Origin: Paenibacillus monticola
GTDB taxonomy: Bacteria; Bacillota; Bacilli; Paenibacillales; Paenibacillaceae
DNA: 64,000 bases
Assembly (NCBI RefSeq): GCF_009664975.1
Contig: NZ_WJXB01000004.1
Location: 124,001 to 188,000, forward strand
Direction of reading: 5' to 3'
Within the stretch, counting starts at the first letter, position 1. The number at the start of each line of letters is the position of its first letter. This document shows positions 17,541 to 26,026 of the stretch, piece after piece. Below the pieces are notes generated by a model, which was not told the origin of the DNA, searched no databases, and was given only the letters and a program-made list of their open reading frames with translations. The position numbers and the translations under genes are program-made.

Positions 17541-18165
17541 CCACCAGAATGGGGCGACCGTAGGAATCGGTAGCGCCCGGATACCAGTTTGGTCCCCCGT
17601 TGTAATTCACTAAACCTCTCCATATGTTATTTGCGCCCGCCAGGTTGATCATATCATTTAGAATCATAGCCCCCATATAGACTTGATCCTGCTGATCGCT
17701 GTGGTTGTAGGCATGTCCAAATGTGGAGCTGAATTTACCGGAATAACCATTTCTTGTATTTGGTTCAACTTGCATTAATCCATCCCCACCGGAGGGACCG
17801 CTTGAATCTGCCCCGTAGCTTGTTTCCTGCTTGATAACGGCACAAATCAACAAAGCAAAATCCCCATTTTTGCCAAACCGGTTATCCGCATTCACTGCAT
17901 AGTTCCATATATAGCTGGGAGCTTCAGCAGGTTTGGATACGGTTGAAGAGCCGCCTGTTACAAGGTTAAATGCTTCCCATGCACCGCCTACAGCGGCTTT
18001 GTTCGCACTCAAAACCGCGCCGTTATTTAAATCCGTAGATACATACTGATGATTATTGGCCATGGCTTGAAGCGAGATGGTTCCATCCGCTAAGGTAGCT
18101 TTCATGAATTTCTCCCATATTTTCGATGGCAGATTCGAACAACTTTCAGCAGCATTGTTCAACAA
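17535..18165 (-). pseudogene. truncated secreted cell-wall or glycan lysin (fascin-like + SLT-like domains)
   Basis: Residues ~20-70 (YVSTDLNNGAVLSANKAAVG) match the fascin-like carbohydrate-binding module of some Firmicute hydrolases. Residues ~85-210 (ICAVIKQETSYGAD with candidate catalytic Glu, GDGLMQVEPNTRNGY, GLVNYNGGPNWYPG, DSYGRPILVDQY) resemble a lysozyme-like/SLT transglycosylase domain. There is no signal peptide; the only start is TTG at 18165 without a ribosome site. The normal C-terminus is replaced by sequence of the converging fragment. Both ends are lost, so it is treated as a pseudogene. Confidence 0.6.
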
Positions 18166-18279
18166 GAGTCGATATATCTATGCTCATGCAAAGAGCAAGC
18201 TGAACACGAAGTAGGATGTGTTCGAACTTGCTCTCGTGGATAAATAAGCAGAAATATAAAGGGAATACTAATAAGCTAA

Positions 18280-19029
18280 TTAAACGGCTGTACGGCCTCC
18301 ATCAACAGGAAGAATGGCTCCATGAATAAAGCTGGAACTATCAGTTGCCAGAAAAATAATTGCAGCAGAGATCTCGTCGGGTGTAGCAGGACGTCCAGCA
18401 GGGGCCTGAGCGGCCAATTGGTCAAGCATACCACCCATTTGAACAGTACCTTCTGTGCGGGTTGGTCCCGGACTAACTGCATTAACTCGAACTCCACTAG
18501 GGCCATATTCAGCAGCCCATGATTTTGTAAGCAGACTGAGTGCTGCTTTGCTAGATCCATAAAGGCCCAGGACGGACGTGCCTAACTCCGCTACCATAGT
18601 CGTAATGTTGACGATTGCTCCTTTACCACGTTCGGCCATTAAGGGTGCAAGTTCGGCCACAAGAAAGTAAGGAACTTTGACATTCACTCCAAACACATTA
18701 TCGAAGTCGGACTCCGTAGTTTCATGGGTTGGACCGATCGCACCGATCGCAGCGTTATTGATCAGAATGTCAATATGACCGCCTCCGAGCTCAATTGCTT
18801 TTTTCGCAAGTGTACGTGCACTCGCCTCGTCTTTAAGATCTGATGCTACGAAATCGACCCTTCCGCCAACAGCACGTATATCGTTTACTGTTTGCTCTCC
18901 ACGTTCGATATTGCGTCCAGCAACGATGACATGAATGCCAAGCTCAGCTAGTGCTTTTGCGGTAGTTCGGCCAATCCCGCTTGTTCCTCCTGTAATAAGA
19001 GCTGTGGTTCCGGTTTGTTCTGAAATCAT
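18280..19029 (-). CDS. classical short-chain dehydrogenase/reductase
   Basis: A 249-residue FabG-type SDR with cofactor motif TGGTSGIGRTTAKAL, NNAAIG, a catalytic Ser in IVNITTM and the YxxxK pair in GLYGSSKAAL, and VSPGPTRT. It ends with the usual PVDGGRTAV. Divergent from a TetR gene, with palindromes between them, so it is probably the target of that repressor. The substrate is unknown. Confidence 0.9.
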   Translation of the reverse strand: MISEQTGTTALITGGTSGIGRTTAKALAELGIHVIVAGRNIERGEQTVNDIRAVGGRVDFVASDLKDEASARTLAKKAIELGGGHIDILINNAAIGAIGPTHETTESDFDNVFGVNVKVPYFLVAELAPLMAERGKGAIVNITTMVAELGTSVLGLYGSSKAALSLLTKSWAAEYGPSGVRVNAVSPGPTRTEGTVQMGGMLDQLAAQAPAGRPATPDEISAAIIFLATDSSSFIHGAILPVDGGRTAV

Positions 19030-19055
19030 AAGTAATTACCTCTTCTCATCATTTT

Positions 19056-19073
19056 ATGGATCATTTGATCCAT
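19056..19073. promoter_or_regulatory. TetR operator candidate
   Basis: Perfect inverted repeat ATGGATCA-TT-TGATCCAT, followed at 19080-19095 by a weaker related repeat (TGGAT...ATCCA). They lie between the divergent SDR and TetR genes, 27 bases from the SDR start. Confidence 0.7.
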
Positions 19074-19148
19074 TTTTTGTGGATCGAATAATCCAATAAT
19101 AGTGATTATTTTCTGGATTGTCAACTCCATTTTTGCTATAATTAAATT

Positions 19149-19784
19149 ATGAAAACTTCAGACGATTTAAACAAAACTTTATATAAGCTGAAACTTACCT
19201 CGAAGGGACAGGCTACACGAAATCGAATTGTTGAAGCTGCAGCTGATTTAATGTCCGAGCGAGGCATTGGTCGTACATCTGTGGAAGATGTCCAGCGTCT
19301 GGCAAAAGTAAGCGCCTCTCAGCTATATCACTATTTCAGTGACAAAAAAGAGCTGGTACGTGCCGTAATCGCACATCAGACCGAGGCAGTTCTAGATGCC
19401 CAGCAGCCTTACTTAAGTAAGCTCGATAGCTTTGAAGCACTGCAATCATGGAGAGATCTTATTATTGAAATCCAGACTCAACGGCAGTGCAAAACTGGTT
19501 GTCCCATCGGCTCTTTAGTGGGTGAAATATCCGAGACGGAGGAAGAAGCCCGTTCTGAACTTGTGTCTTGCTTTGCACAATGGGAGGCTGAAATTTCCAG
19601 AGGATTACATGAAATGTACAATCGCGGTGAGCTACGATCCGAATCAAATCCTGCTAGCTTAGCGTTGGCTCTTCTCACGGCACTTCAGGGTGGTCTTTTG
19701 CTCTCACAGGTGCGTCGAGAAGTTGCACCACTTGCTGCCGGATTAGATGCTGTGCTGGATCATATCCGTTCATTTGCCACTTAA
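19149..19784 (+). CDS. TetR-family transcriptional regulator
   Basis: A 211-residue protein with TetR helix-turn-helix TSVEDVQRLAKVSASQLYHYF preceded by RNRIVEAAADLMSERG, and a C-terminal domain containing CKTGCPIGSLVGEISE, as in the TetR_C-type regulators that often sit beside SDR genes. No clear ribosome site precedes the ATG, so it may be weakly or leaderlessly translated. It probably binds the GGATCA palindrome between itself and the SDR gene. Confidence 0.85.
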   Translation: MKTSDDLNKTLYKLKLTSKGQATRNRIVEAAADLMSERGIGRTSVEDVQRLAKVSASQLYHYFSDKKELVRAVIAHQTEAVLDAQQPYLSKLDSFEALQSWRDLIIEIQTQRQCKTGCPIGSLVGEISETEEEARSELVSCFAQWEAEISRGLHEMYNRGELRSESNPASLALALLTALQGGLLLSQVRREVAPLAAGLDAVLDHIRSFAT

Positions 19785-19869
19785 CTCCTTCAATATGGCT
19801 TGTACAACATTATGGTATGGCCTTTTACAGTTGTAGAAGTCTCAAATTAGAGTATGCCAACCCAACGAA

Positions 19870-19907
19870 AAAGCCCCTTCCGCTGAAATTTCTGCAGAAG
19901 GGGCTTT
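19870..19907. terminator. intrinsic terminator
   Basis: Perfect 11-base stem AAAGCCCCTTC/GAAGGGGCTTT with a 16-base loop, A/T runs on the outside. Serves the minus-strand secreted-protein gene and possibly the TetR gene. Confidence 0.85.
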
Positions 19908-19927
19908 AGTTTTGAAAAATAGTTAGT

Positions 19928-20710
19928 TTATTTTACGCCATCGTTTAGAGTCACCGGAGTCAACGTAATCCCATTCGTATTAAAAAGGGTTCCGTCGTCG
20001 TCCTTCACATACTTATATTCGTTAGTAGTGGAGCTGAACAGCTTCGCCTGACCGGTCGAATCTTCGAACTGCTCTTCCTTCACCGGCATTCCTGTGGCTT
20101 TATCAGCATAGCCGAATAGCTGTATGTTGGCTTCCGTGGTGTCGTTAATATAAGCACGGTAGCTTTGAGAATATTTGCCGAGTGTTTTTCCATCCGGGGA
20201 TTGTTCATCGCCAACATAAGTCCAGCTATTGTCGGTATACAGGGCTTTCTCATTTTGGAAATCAAATCTTTCGGCACCTGGCTTCTCCGCTTTCACAATC
20301 TTTCCGCTCACAGCATGTCCATCCGGCTCTCTTTGGATTACAATCATGTCGTCTTGCCCTTCAGTTTGATACGAACTATGATAATTTCGTACCTGATGAT
20401 CAGCCGTATATTCCTTGGAGTCCATTCTTAACTGTTTCGTCACCGGGTTGTACCAATATTCGGAGTCTAAGGTCTGGCTTCCATCGGCTCTTGTATAAGA
20501 CATTTTTGAGTACTGGATGGTTCCCTGCTCTTGATCAACCGCAGGTGTAGAAGTTGCTACTACCGGGGCCGTGATCAATACATTCTTGGATACTACATCG
20601 TTGCTGTCAGCTGCGTATGCAGCAATTGAACCCAGACTTGCGACGACCAATGCAGATGCCAGAGCCATCCCGGCGATTTTATTCCTTTTTCCGATTACCT
20701 TGAATTTCAT
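19928..20710 (-). CDS. secreted protein of unknown function
   Basis: A 260-residue protein with a signal peptide (MKFKVIGKRNKIAGMALASA ... AAYAAD). The mature part contains alternating strand-like segments (YSKMSYTRADGSQTLDSEYW, NPVTKQLRMDSKEYT, YAYIND-like segments) reminiscent of LolA/RseB-type beta folds, but no family is recognised. It lies just downstream of a receiver-kinase fusion gene in the same direction (102-base gap), so the original two-component system may have governed it. Confidence 0.7.
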   Translation of the reverse strand: MKFKVIGKRNKIAGMALASALVVASLGSIAAYAADSNDVVSKNVLITAPVVATSTPAVDQEQGTIQYSKMSYTRADGSQTLDSEYWYNPVTKQLRMDSKEYTADHQVRNYHSSYQTEGQDDMIVIQREPDGHAVSGKIVKAEKPGAERFDFQNEKALYTDNSWTYVGDEQSPDGKTLGKYSQSYRAYINDTTEANIQLFGYADKATGMPVKEEQFEDSTGQAKLFSSTTNEYKYVKDDDGTLFNTNGITLTPVTLNDGVK

Positions 20711-20812
20711 GTGATCTACCTCCGCTTTTTTATGATGATTAGGAATTTGTAATTCCTGCTTGCATCCCTATTATAAAAAAGCAATATTGCATAACTATCG
20801 AAGAGTTGTAAA

Positions 20813-22000
20813 TTAGTTGTTACTTATGGGGAAGAGGAGCTTTACTTTGGTACCGATATTTAAACGGCTGGTGATTTCAATCTTCCCGTCATGCAGGGTT
20901 ATAATTTCTGAACATATAGCCAGACCCAGGCCAGCGCTGTGATGGGACTTCGATTGGGTTTTATCCACCATGAAAAACGGTTCAAATATATGAGGTACGT
21001 CCTGCTCCGGAATTCCAATCCCCTCGTCCTCTACTTCAAACACATAGAACCGATCACTGTCACTATAACCTCTGAAAAAAATTCGGCTACCTTCTGTGGA
21101 TGCTTTCATCGCATTATCCAGCAGGTTGGTGCACAGCAGGATGAACAAATCCTTCTCTATCATGAGCTTATGAGGTTCAACGGAAACGACCAATTCAATA
21201 TCTGATTTCTCAAGTCGAGGCTTTAAAGCTTCCTCTATCGCCACGCAGAGCGGTGTGATCTCTTCCATTTCAAGAATAGGCTTTTCTTTACCGACCAGGA
21301 TCAGATCCATGAGTTTAAACGACAGGCTCTCCAGTCGCTTTCCCTCGGAGTATATATAATTTAATGCTTTGAAATAGACAGCTTCATTGTATTTGGTTGT
21401 ACGTAAGAGGTCAGCATATCCGATAATTGAGGTGAGGGGTGTTTTTAATTCATGTGTCAGGTAATCAATGAAGTTCTGGCGCTGTCTTGCTAGCACCTCT
21501 AGCTCATCAACCTTGTCCTCCACTGCGTCCGCCATCTGGTTAAAGTTCTGTGCCAGAATGCCAATCTCATCATTAGAGAGCACGCTTACCCTTTGTGAGT
21601 AATCCCCTCGCGTTATGGTCTGAGCCGATTTAGTGAGAGAACGAACGGAGCGCGTCAGGTACCAGATCATCAGATACAATCCAACAGCCAGAATCAAAGT
21701 AATGACGATATAATCGTCGGCCCCGAGCTTAAGACCTTTGACTTTATCGGTAATGCTATTTCGGGCAGTCAAAAAAATAACGAGAATTCCTCCCGGCTCC
21801 AATTTACTCATGATTTCAAAACCATCTTGATCAGGCATATTGATATCCAGAAGGACCAGGTCTGGAGCATACGTGTTTATGTGCTCAAGCGCCTCTGATC
21901 CGTTGAATACCTGCTTGCTCGCATAACCTGCAATATCAAGATTCGTCTGGATCAAATCGGAAATCGCCTGATCATCTTCAACGATTAGTATTTTTTCCAT
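20813..22000 (-). CDS. in-frame fusion: response-regulator receiver + histidine-kinase C-terminal half
   Basis: Residues 1-97 are an OmpR-family receiver: acidic pair Asp9/Asp10 in IVEDDQ, phospho-acceptor Asp52 in VLLDINMP and KLGADDY. Without a linker, residue 98 onward is a membrane helix (VITLILAVGLYLMIWYL), a HAMP domain (~115-170), HisKA with His183 in LTHELKTPLT and a HATPase domain (DNAMKAS, DEGIGI, SAGLGLAI). The receiver's conserved Lys (KPF), last helix and winged-helix output are gone, as are the kinase's first membrane helix and sensor. This is what a deletion across an adjacent regulator-kinase operon would leave. Signalling is unlikely to be normal. Confidence 0.85.
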   Translation of the reverse strand: MEKILIVEDDQAISDLIQTNLDIAGYASKQVFNGSEALEHINTYAPDLVLLDINMPDQDGFEIMSKLEPGGILVIFLTARNSITDKVKGLKLGADDYIVITLILAVGLYLMIWYLTRSVRSLTKSAQTITRGDYSQRVSVLSNDEIGILAQNFNQMADAVEDKVDELEVLARQRQNFIDYLTHELKTPLTSIIGYADLLRTTKYNEAVYFKALNYIYSEGKRLESLSFKLMDLILVGKEKPILEMEEITPLCVAIEEALKPRLEKSDIELVVSVEPHKLMIEKDLFILLCTNLLDNAMKASTEGSRIFFRGYSDSDRFYVFEVEDEGIGIPEQDVPHIFEPFFMVDKTQSKSHHSAGLGLAICSEIITLHDGKIEITSRLNIGTKVKLLFPISNN

Positions 22001-22210
22001 AGTCAGCCTCTTTGTTCGATCATAGGTTAGCCCATACTAGTATTCAGGATAATGGCTTCCCTTGAATTATAGCTTACATGTAAGTCGGGAAACTATTTAA
22101 AAGATGTAAAATAGTTGTAAAGAATCCTACGCCTATTCATCAATTAAGGTTGGGTGGATGGCTTGCGAGATATGCTAAGATAGGTAACAAGTTTAAGGTG
22201 GAGGTGATTT

Positions 22211-22735
22211 ATGAAGATCGAGCTTAACAGGCAAACCGCTAGGAAAATAGGTATTATGCTTGAATCTAATCTTATTTGGTATAAGCACTATTTCTTATTT
22301 TGTGATGAAGTCATTGAAAAAATGGATAAACCTCCGTATTGGATTATCGAACTTGCAACAAAAAAGTATATAGGGGATGCAGTGAGAATTGTAAATGGCT
22401 ACGCCTTTTCGGAACCATTTGAAGCTTTCCCGGATTCGTTATATGATTTTCATATAGGCTGTCTGTATGTAAGATATGAACGGAAGGAACTATCATGGGC
22501 ATCATTTCTGGAAGAATCCGGTGATTTTGCAGATGGTTATCAAGCAGTGAAAAAGGACTGTCAATTTTTCTACTATATGTTCAATGATTATCACGACAGT
22601 GAATATTCACTGGATTTAGAACTTAAACAAGCTGAGCTAGTGAAGAAAGAGTTTATGAATGAAATTTATGAGGTGCAGGGTATTTATACCCCATTTGTTG
22701 ATTATTTTCGTAAGTATGTGTTATCCCAAAAGTAA
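22211..22735 (+). CDS. uncharacterised cytoplasmic protein
   Basis: A 174-residue acidic, Tyr/Phe-rich protein (KHYFLFCDEVIEKMDKPPYW, DCQFFYYMFNDYHD). No signal peptide, membrane segment or known motif. A GGTGGAGGTG site lies just upstream of the ATG, so it is likely expressed. It stands alone between the fusion kinase and the HxlR remnant. No family recognised. Confidence 0.65.
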   Translation: MKIELNRQTARKIGIMLESNLIWYKHYFLFCDEVIEKMDKPPYWIIELATKKYIGDAVRIVNGYAFSEPFEAFPDSLYDFHIGCLYVRYERKELSWASFLEESGDFADGYQAVKKDCQFFYYMFNDYHDSEYSLDLELKQAELVKKEFMNEIYEVQGIYTPFVDYFRKYVLSQK

Positions 22736-22750
22736 ATGGCTCTGTCGAAA

Positions 22751-22978
22751 TCAGATATCATCCCCATATAATTCGTTCAAATGAGCGATATGATCCACTC
22801 CCCAATCATTCATGGCCTGCAATAAGGGGGTCATTCGTTGGCCGTATGACGTAATGGAATATTCGACTTTGGGAGGGACTTGCGGATAGACCTCGCGATG
22901 GATGATATCTTGATACTCTAATTCCCTTAGTTGCTGAGTGAGCATTTTTCGGGTAATGTCCGGGAGCGGAAGAATCAT
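22751..22978 (-). pseudogene. HxlR-family regulator, 5'-truncated
   Basis: 75 residues matching the C-terminal two-thirds of HxlR-type winged-helix regulators: [20 protein letters not shown] (recognition helix) and [16 protein letters not shown] (wing). The first ~35-40 residues, including the redox Cys present in many members, are missing. The residual start codon overlaps the start of the divergent DoxX gene, so the intergenic promoter is also gone. Confidence 0.75.
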
Positions 22979-23330
22979 GAATATAACCTTATGGATTGTG
23001 CAGGGGATCTTGGGAGTAGGCTTTATTTTTTCCGGTTGGATGAAGGCGTTCCAGTATGAAAAAGCAAAAACGTCCTGGCCTTGGGTGAATGAGGTTTCGA
23101 AAGAATTAGTTTTCTTTATTGGAATCGTGGAATTGTTTGGCGTACTAGGGATCGTTTTGCCTCAAGCGACGAATATTGCACCTGTACTGACGCCGATTGC
23201 CGCAATCGGGCTTGTCCTAGTTGTTCTCTTTGGAGCGTTATTCCATATGAAGCGAAAAGAATATCAAGAAATTGGCGTGAACTTGGTTTTCTTGGTTCTA
23301 GCCCTAATTGTCGCAATTGGCCGCATGTGA
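22977..23330 (+). CDS. DoxX-family membrane protein
   Basis: A 117-residue protein with four membrane helices (about 5-23, 45-65, 70-88, 97-115) and a typical DoxX start ([20 protein letters not shown]). The ATG at 22977 follows GGGAGCGG and is preferred to the in-frame ATG at 22938, which lies inside the HxlR remnant. HxlR-DoxX divergent pairs are common in redox or quinone stress; here the regulator's 5' end and the shared promoter are deleted, so expression is doubtful. Confidence 0.82.
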   Translation: MNITLWIVQGILGVGFIFSGWMKAFQYEKAKTSWPWVNEVSKELVFFIGIVELFGVLGIVLPQATNIAPVLTPIAAIGLVLVVLFGALFHMKRKEYQEIGVNLVFLVLALIVAIGRM

Positions 23331-23342
23331 GTAGTTGAAGAT

Positions 23343-23377
23343 AAAAAAAATCCCCTCCGCCATTTCGGCAGAAGGGA
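23343..23377 (-). terminator. intrinsic terminator of the SLH-repeat gene
   Basis: On the minus strand the stem TCCCTTCTGCC/GGCGGAGGGGA is followed by eight T residues. It lies just after the stop of the gene ending at 23389. Confidence 0.8.
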
Positions 23378-23388
23378 CCCTTCAATTC

Positions 23389-24792
23389 TTAATGATTCGC
23401 GAATCCTTTTAAGATCTCATGCACTTGGCTAACCATAGCGGTCGCGTCTGCACGGGTGATCCCGTCCTTCGGATTAAAATTGCCGTTTGCGTCCAGCTTC
23501 ACGATCTTCAAGGAAATTGCCGTCTGAATAGCTCCTGAGTTTAAGATATCGATCTTGCCGTTATCTTTGATCTCAACCGGAATCAGATTAAGCAACGGAA
23601 GTTGGCCGCTCGTTTGGAGCGTATGAACCAGCAGATACGTGAACGATTCACGGGTCATTTCGGCTTTTGGATCGATCTTGATTTGCAGGTCCGCCTTAGA
23701 TCCAACGGCTTCTTTGATCAATTGAATAGCTTGCTCTGCCGTAAGGATCTCGCTCACAGCTTCAGGTGCGGGGTGAGCTTTCAAGAATTCCACGGCTTTG
23801 TTAACGATGGCAGTGCCAGCAGTACGGGTAATATCGGCCTTCGGATTAAAGTTCCCAGCCTCGTCTAAGGTAACGAAACCAAGGGCGATTGCCGTTTGAA
23901 TGGCACCCGAATTTGAGATATCCATCTGATTCTCATCCTTCACTTCGACCGGAATGACATTGATCATCGGCAGTTGACCGCTCGTTTGGAGGGTATGAAC
24001 CAGCAGGTACGTGAACGATTCACGGCTCATCCTGGATTTCGGATCGATCTTGATCTGCAGGTCAGCATCCGGTCCAGCGGCTTGCTTGATCAATTGAACG
24101 GCTTGTTCTGCTGTAAGGGTCTCGTTCACAGCGACCGGCGCCGGATGTGCCTTCAGGTATGCCAGTGCATTGCTAATCTCTACGGCAGCCTCGGCCCGGG
24201 TAATTTCTTTCTTGGGGTTAAGTTTTCCGTTTGTATCCAGCTGCACAACACCATAGTTCAACGCGCGCTGGATCGAACCGGAATAATCGACCTTGACTTG
24301 ATCCTGGTCTTTAAATTCAACAACAACAGGCTTCACCATAGGCAGTTGGCCGCTTATCTCGATCGCATGAATGAGCTGATATGTGAATTCTTCGCGCGTT
24401 AACTTCTGGTTTGGCTTCAAATCAGTGGGCAGATCCAGTCCGTTAACAGCAGCAATAATGAGGGCTTGTGAGTACCAAGCGGAATTACTGGCATTTGCAA
24501 AATAGTCTGTAGCCTTGGGCTCTTTAATGAATCGGACCAGATCCAGATTCAGTCCCATCGCATTGACGATCATCTGAACGCCTTCAGCCTCCGAAATGGC
24601 CATGTGCGGACCAAACAGGTAGGTGCTGATCCCTTTGATCAAGCCGCTGTTTTGCAGGGCAATGATCTTCTCTTTGTCTTGAACGTTATTTAAATCTTTG
24701 AAGGTTGCGGCGGAAGCAAATTGTTGCCCAGCAAAACTGAGAGTCAGGGCAGCAGCAGCGGTTATCGTTATCATCTTGAATGTTTTCTTCAT
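23389..24792 (-). CDS. secreted SLH-like repeat protein
   Basis: A 467-residue protein with a signal peptide (MKKTFKMITITAAAALTLSF ... ASAAT) and SLH-like modules: TFKDLNNVQDKEKIIALQNS at the start, and repeated NPK(K/A)(E/D)ITR(A/T) motifs. A unit of about 125 residues (LTAEQAVQLIKQAAG ... FTYLLVHTLQTSGQLPM ... NPKADITR) occurs twice almost identically, with a more distant first copy. The start at 24792 is chosen over 24846 from the signal peptide and the GAGGTGAAAG site. Probably bound to the cell wall; partner or function unknown. Confidence 0.8.
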   Translation of the reverse strand: MKKTFKMITITAAAALTLSFAGQQFASAATFKDLNNVQDKEKIIALQNSGLIKGISTYLFGPHMAISEAEGVQMIVNAMGLNLDLVRFIKEPKATDYFANASNSAWYSQALIIAAVNGLDLPTDLKPNQKLTREEFTYQLIHAIEISGQLPMVKPVVVEFKDQDQVKVDYSGSIQRALNYGVVQLDTNGKLNPKKEITRAEAAVEISNALAYLKAHPAPVAVNETLTAEQAVQLIKQAAGPDADLQIKIDPKSRMSRESFTYLLVHTLQTSGQLPMINVIPVEVKDENQMDISNSGAIQTAIALGFVTLDEAGNFNPKADITRTAGTAIVNKAVEFLKAHPAPEAVSEILTAEQAIQLIKEAVGSKADLQIKIDPKAEMTRESFTYLLVHTLQTSGQLPLLNLIPVEIKDNGKIDILNSGAIQTAISLKIVKLDANGNFNPKDGITRADATAMVSQVHEILKGFANH

Positions 24793-24969
24793 TTCTTTCA
24801 CCTCGTGTTGTAGTTTGTTGGTTATTTGTGATCTTAGACGTGCCATTGTACAAAAAGGTTACAACAAGATTTATTCCCTTATAACATCTAAAAAAACGAA
24901 GTGAGAGTAAGAATCCCGTTGACTTTGACGTCGTGTCGTACTTTAAGCTGTTCATTGAAGGGAGGAGCT

Positions 24970-25953
24970 ATGGAGCTGCAGACCATAAGCGAGGTTACCA
25001 AGAACTATCAGATCTCAACAAGAACACTCAGATATTATGAGCAAATTGGATTGCTTCAGAGCTTGAAGAAGGAAGGATATGCTTATCGCACTTATGATGA
25101 GTGTTCGTTAAAAAGACTGGAACAGATATTGATCTTACGAAAGCTGAGAATTCCATTAAAAGAAATTCAGAGAATTTTGCAAAGTGAAGAGACACAAGTA
25201 GCACTAAACGTTTTTCAAGGAAAAATCCAAGAGCTATCGAATGAAATATGGACATTGTCTGCAATTCAGAGGGTTTTAAATCAATTGGTAATCTATCTAA
25301 GTGAACATGTAGAAGTGAAAATGAACCCTGAATATTTGTCTGAAGAATCAATACTGCAGGTCATTGAAGCCCTCCCCGTTACAAAAAATAAGCTTAAGGA
25401 GGAACCAACCATGAATGACTTGAATCTAGCCGACAATTATTTATCCCAACTTAAAGATGTGAGAATTGTATATTTAGCCCCCGTATCAGTTGCCTCGATA
25501 CACTGTGCAGGTGGGTCACCGGAATACGACACAGGGAATGAACTACGGAAATTTATGATACAAACAAATCTGAAAGAGGTGAAGCCCGATCTACGGCATT
25601 TTGGTTTTAATCATCCCAATGGGCTTAAACCGGACGGAAGTGATCACGGATATGAGAGATGGGTAACCATTCCCGACAATATGGAGGTGCCGGAACCCTT
25701 CGTGAAAAAGATATTTCCTGGCGGCTTATATGCGGCCCACATGATACCCATGGGAAACTTCGAGGAATGGGGCTGGCTTACGGATTGGGTGAGAAACAGT
25801 AATGAGTATGAACCGAACTGGGGCGATCCAGATTGTATGAATGGTTCATTGGAAGAACATTTGAATTATATTAATCAATATCACTTGAGCAATGAGGAAA
25901 TTGATAAAAGTTTGCAGTTGGACCTGCTGCTTCCGATAAAATCAAAGGGGTAA
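24970..25953 (+). CDS. MerR-family regulator with GyrI-like effector domain
   Basis: A 327-residue protein. The N-terminal MerR helix-turn-helix and wing (QTISEVTKNYQISTRTLRYY, then EQIGLLQSLKKEGYAYRTYD) is followed by a coiled coil (~75-115) and, from ~145, a domain with VSVASIHCAGGSPEYDTGNE and GFNHPNGLKP characteristic of GyrI-like/AraC_E_bind small-molecule-binding modules. The start at 24970 has AAGGGAGG immediately upstream. Function: likely a drug- or metabolite-responsive activator; its target is not evident. Confidence 0.85.
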   Translation: MELQTISEVTKNYQISTRTLRYYEQIGLLQSLKKEGYAYRTYDECSLKRLEQILILRKLRIPLKEIQRILQSEETQVALNVFQGKIQELSNEIWTLSAIQRVLNQLVIYLSEHVEVKMNPEYLSEESILQVIEALPVTKNKLKEEPTMNDLNLADNYLSQLKDVRIVYLAPVSVASIHCAGGSPEYDTGNELRKFMIQTNLKEVKPDLRHFGFNHPNGLKPDGSDHGYERWVTIPDNMEVPEPFVKKIFPGGLYAAHMIPMGNFEEWGWLTDWVRNSNEYEPNWGDPDCMNGSLEEHLNYINQYHLSNEEIDKSLQLDLLLPIKSKG

Positions 25954-25960
25954 TTTATCA

Positions 25961-26007
25961 AAGAAACGACTGCGCCGTCCATATAAAGGACGATGCAGCC
26001 GTTTCTT
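25961..26007. terminator. bidirectional terminator with ATATAAA loop
   Basis: AAGAAACG ... CGTTTCTT outer stem with inner CCGTCC/GGACG stem and loop ATATAAA. It lies between the convergent MerR and GNAT genes. The inner core GTCCATATAAAGGAC recurs in the terminator at 48345-48392. Confidence 0.75.
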
Positions 26008-26026
26008 CTTGTCAAAAGTTGTTCCT

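Noticed and set aside
18180..18240. Hairpin AGAGCAAG...CTTGCTCT as a terminator
   Set aside because: The stem has a bulge and no T-run follows; it may be incidental.
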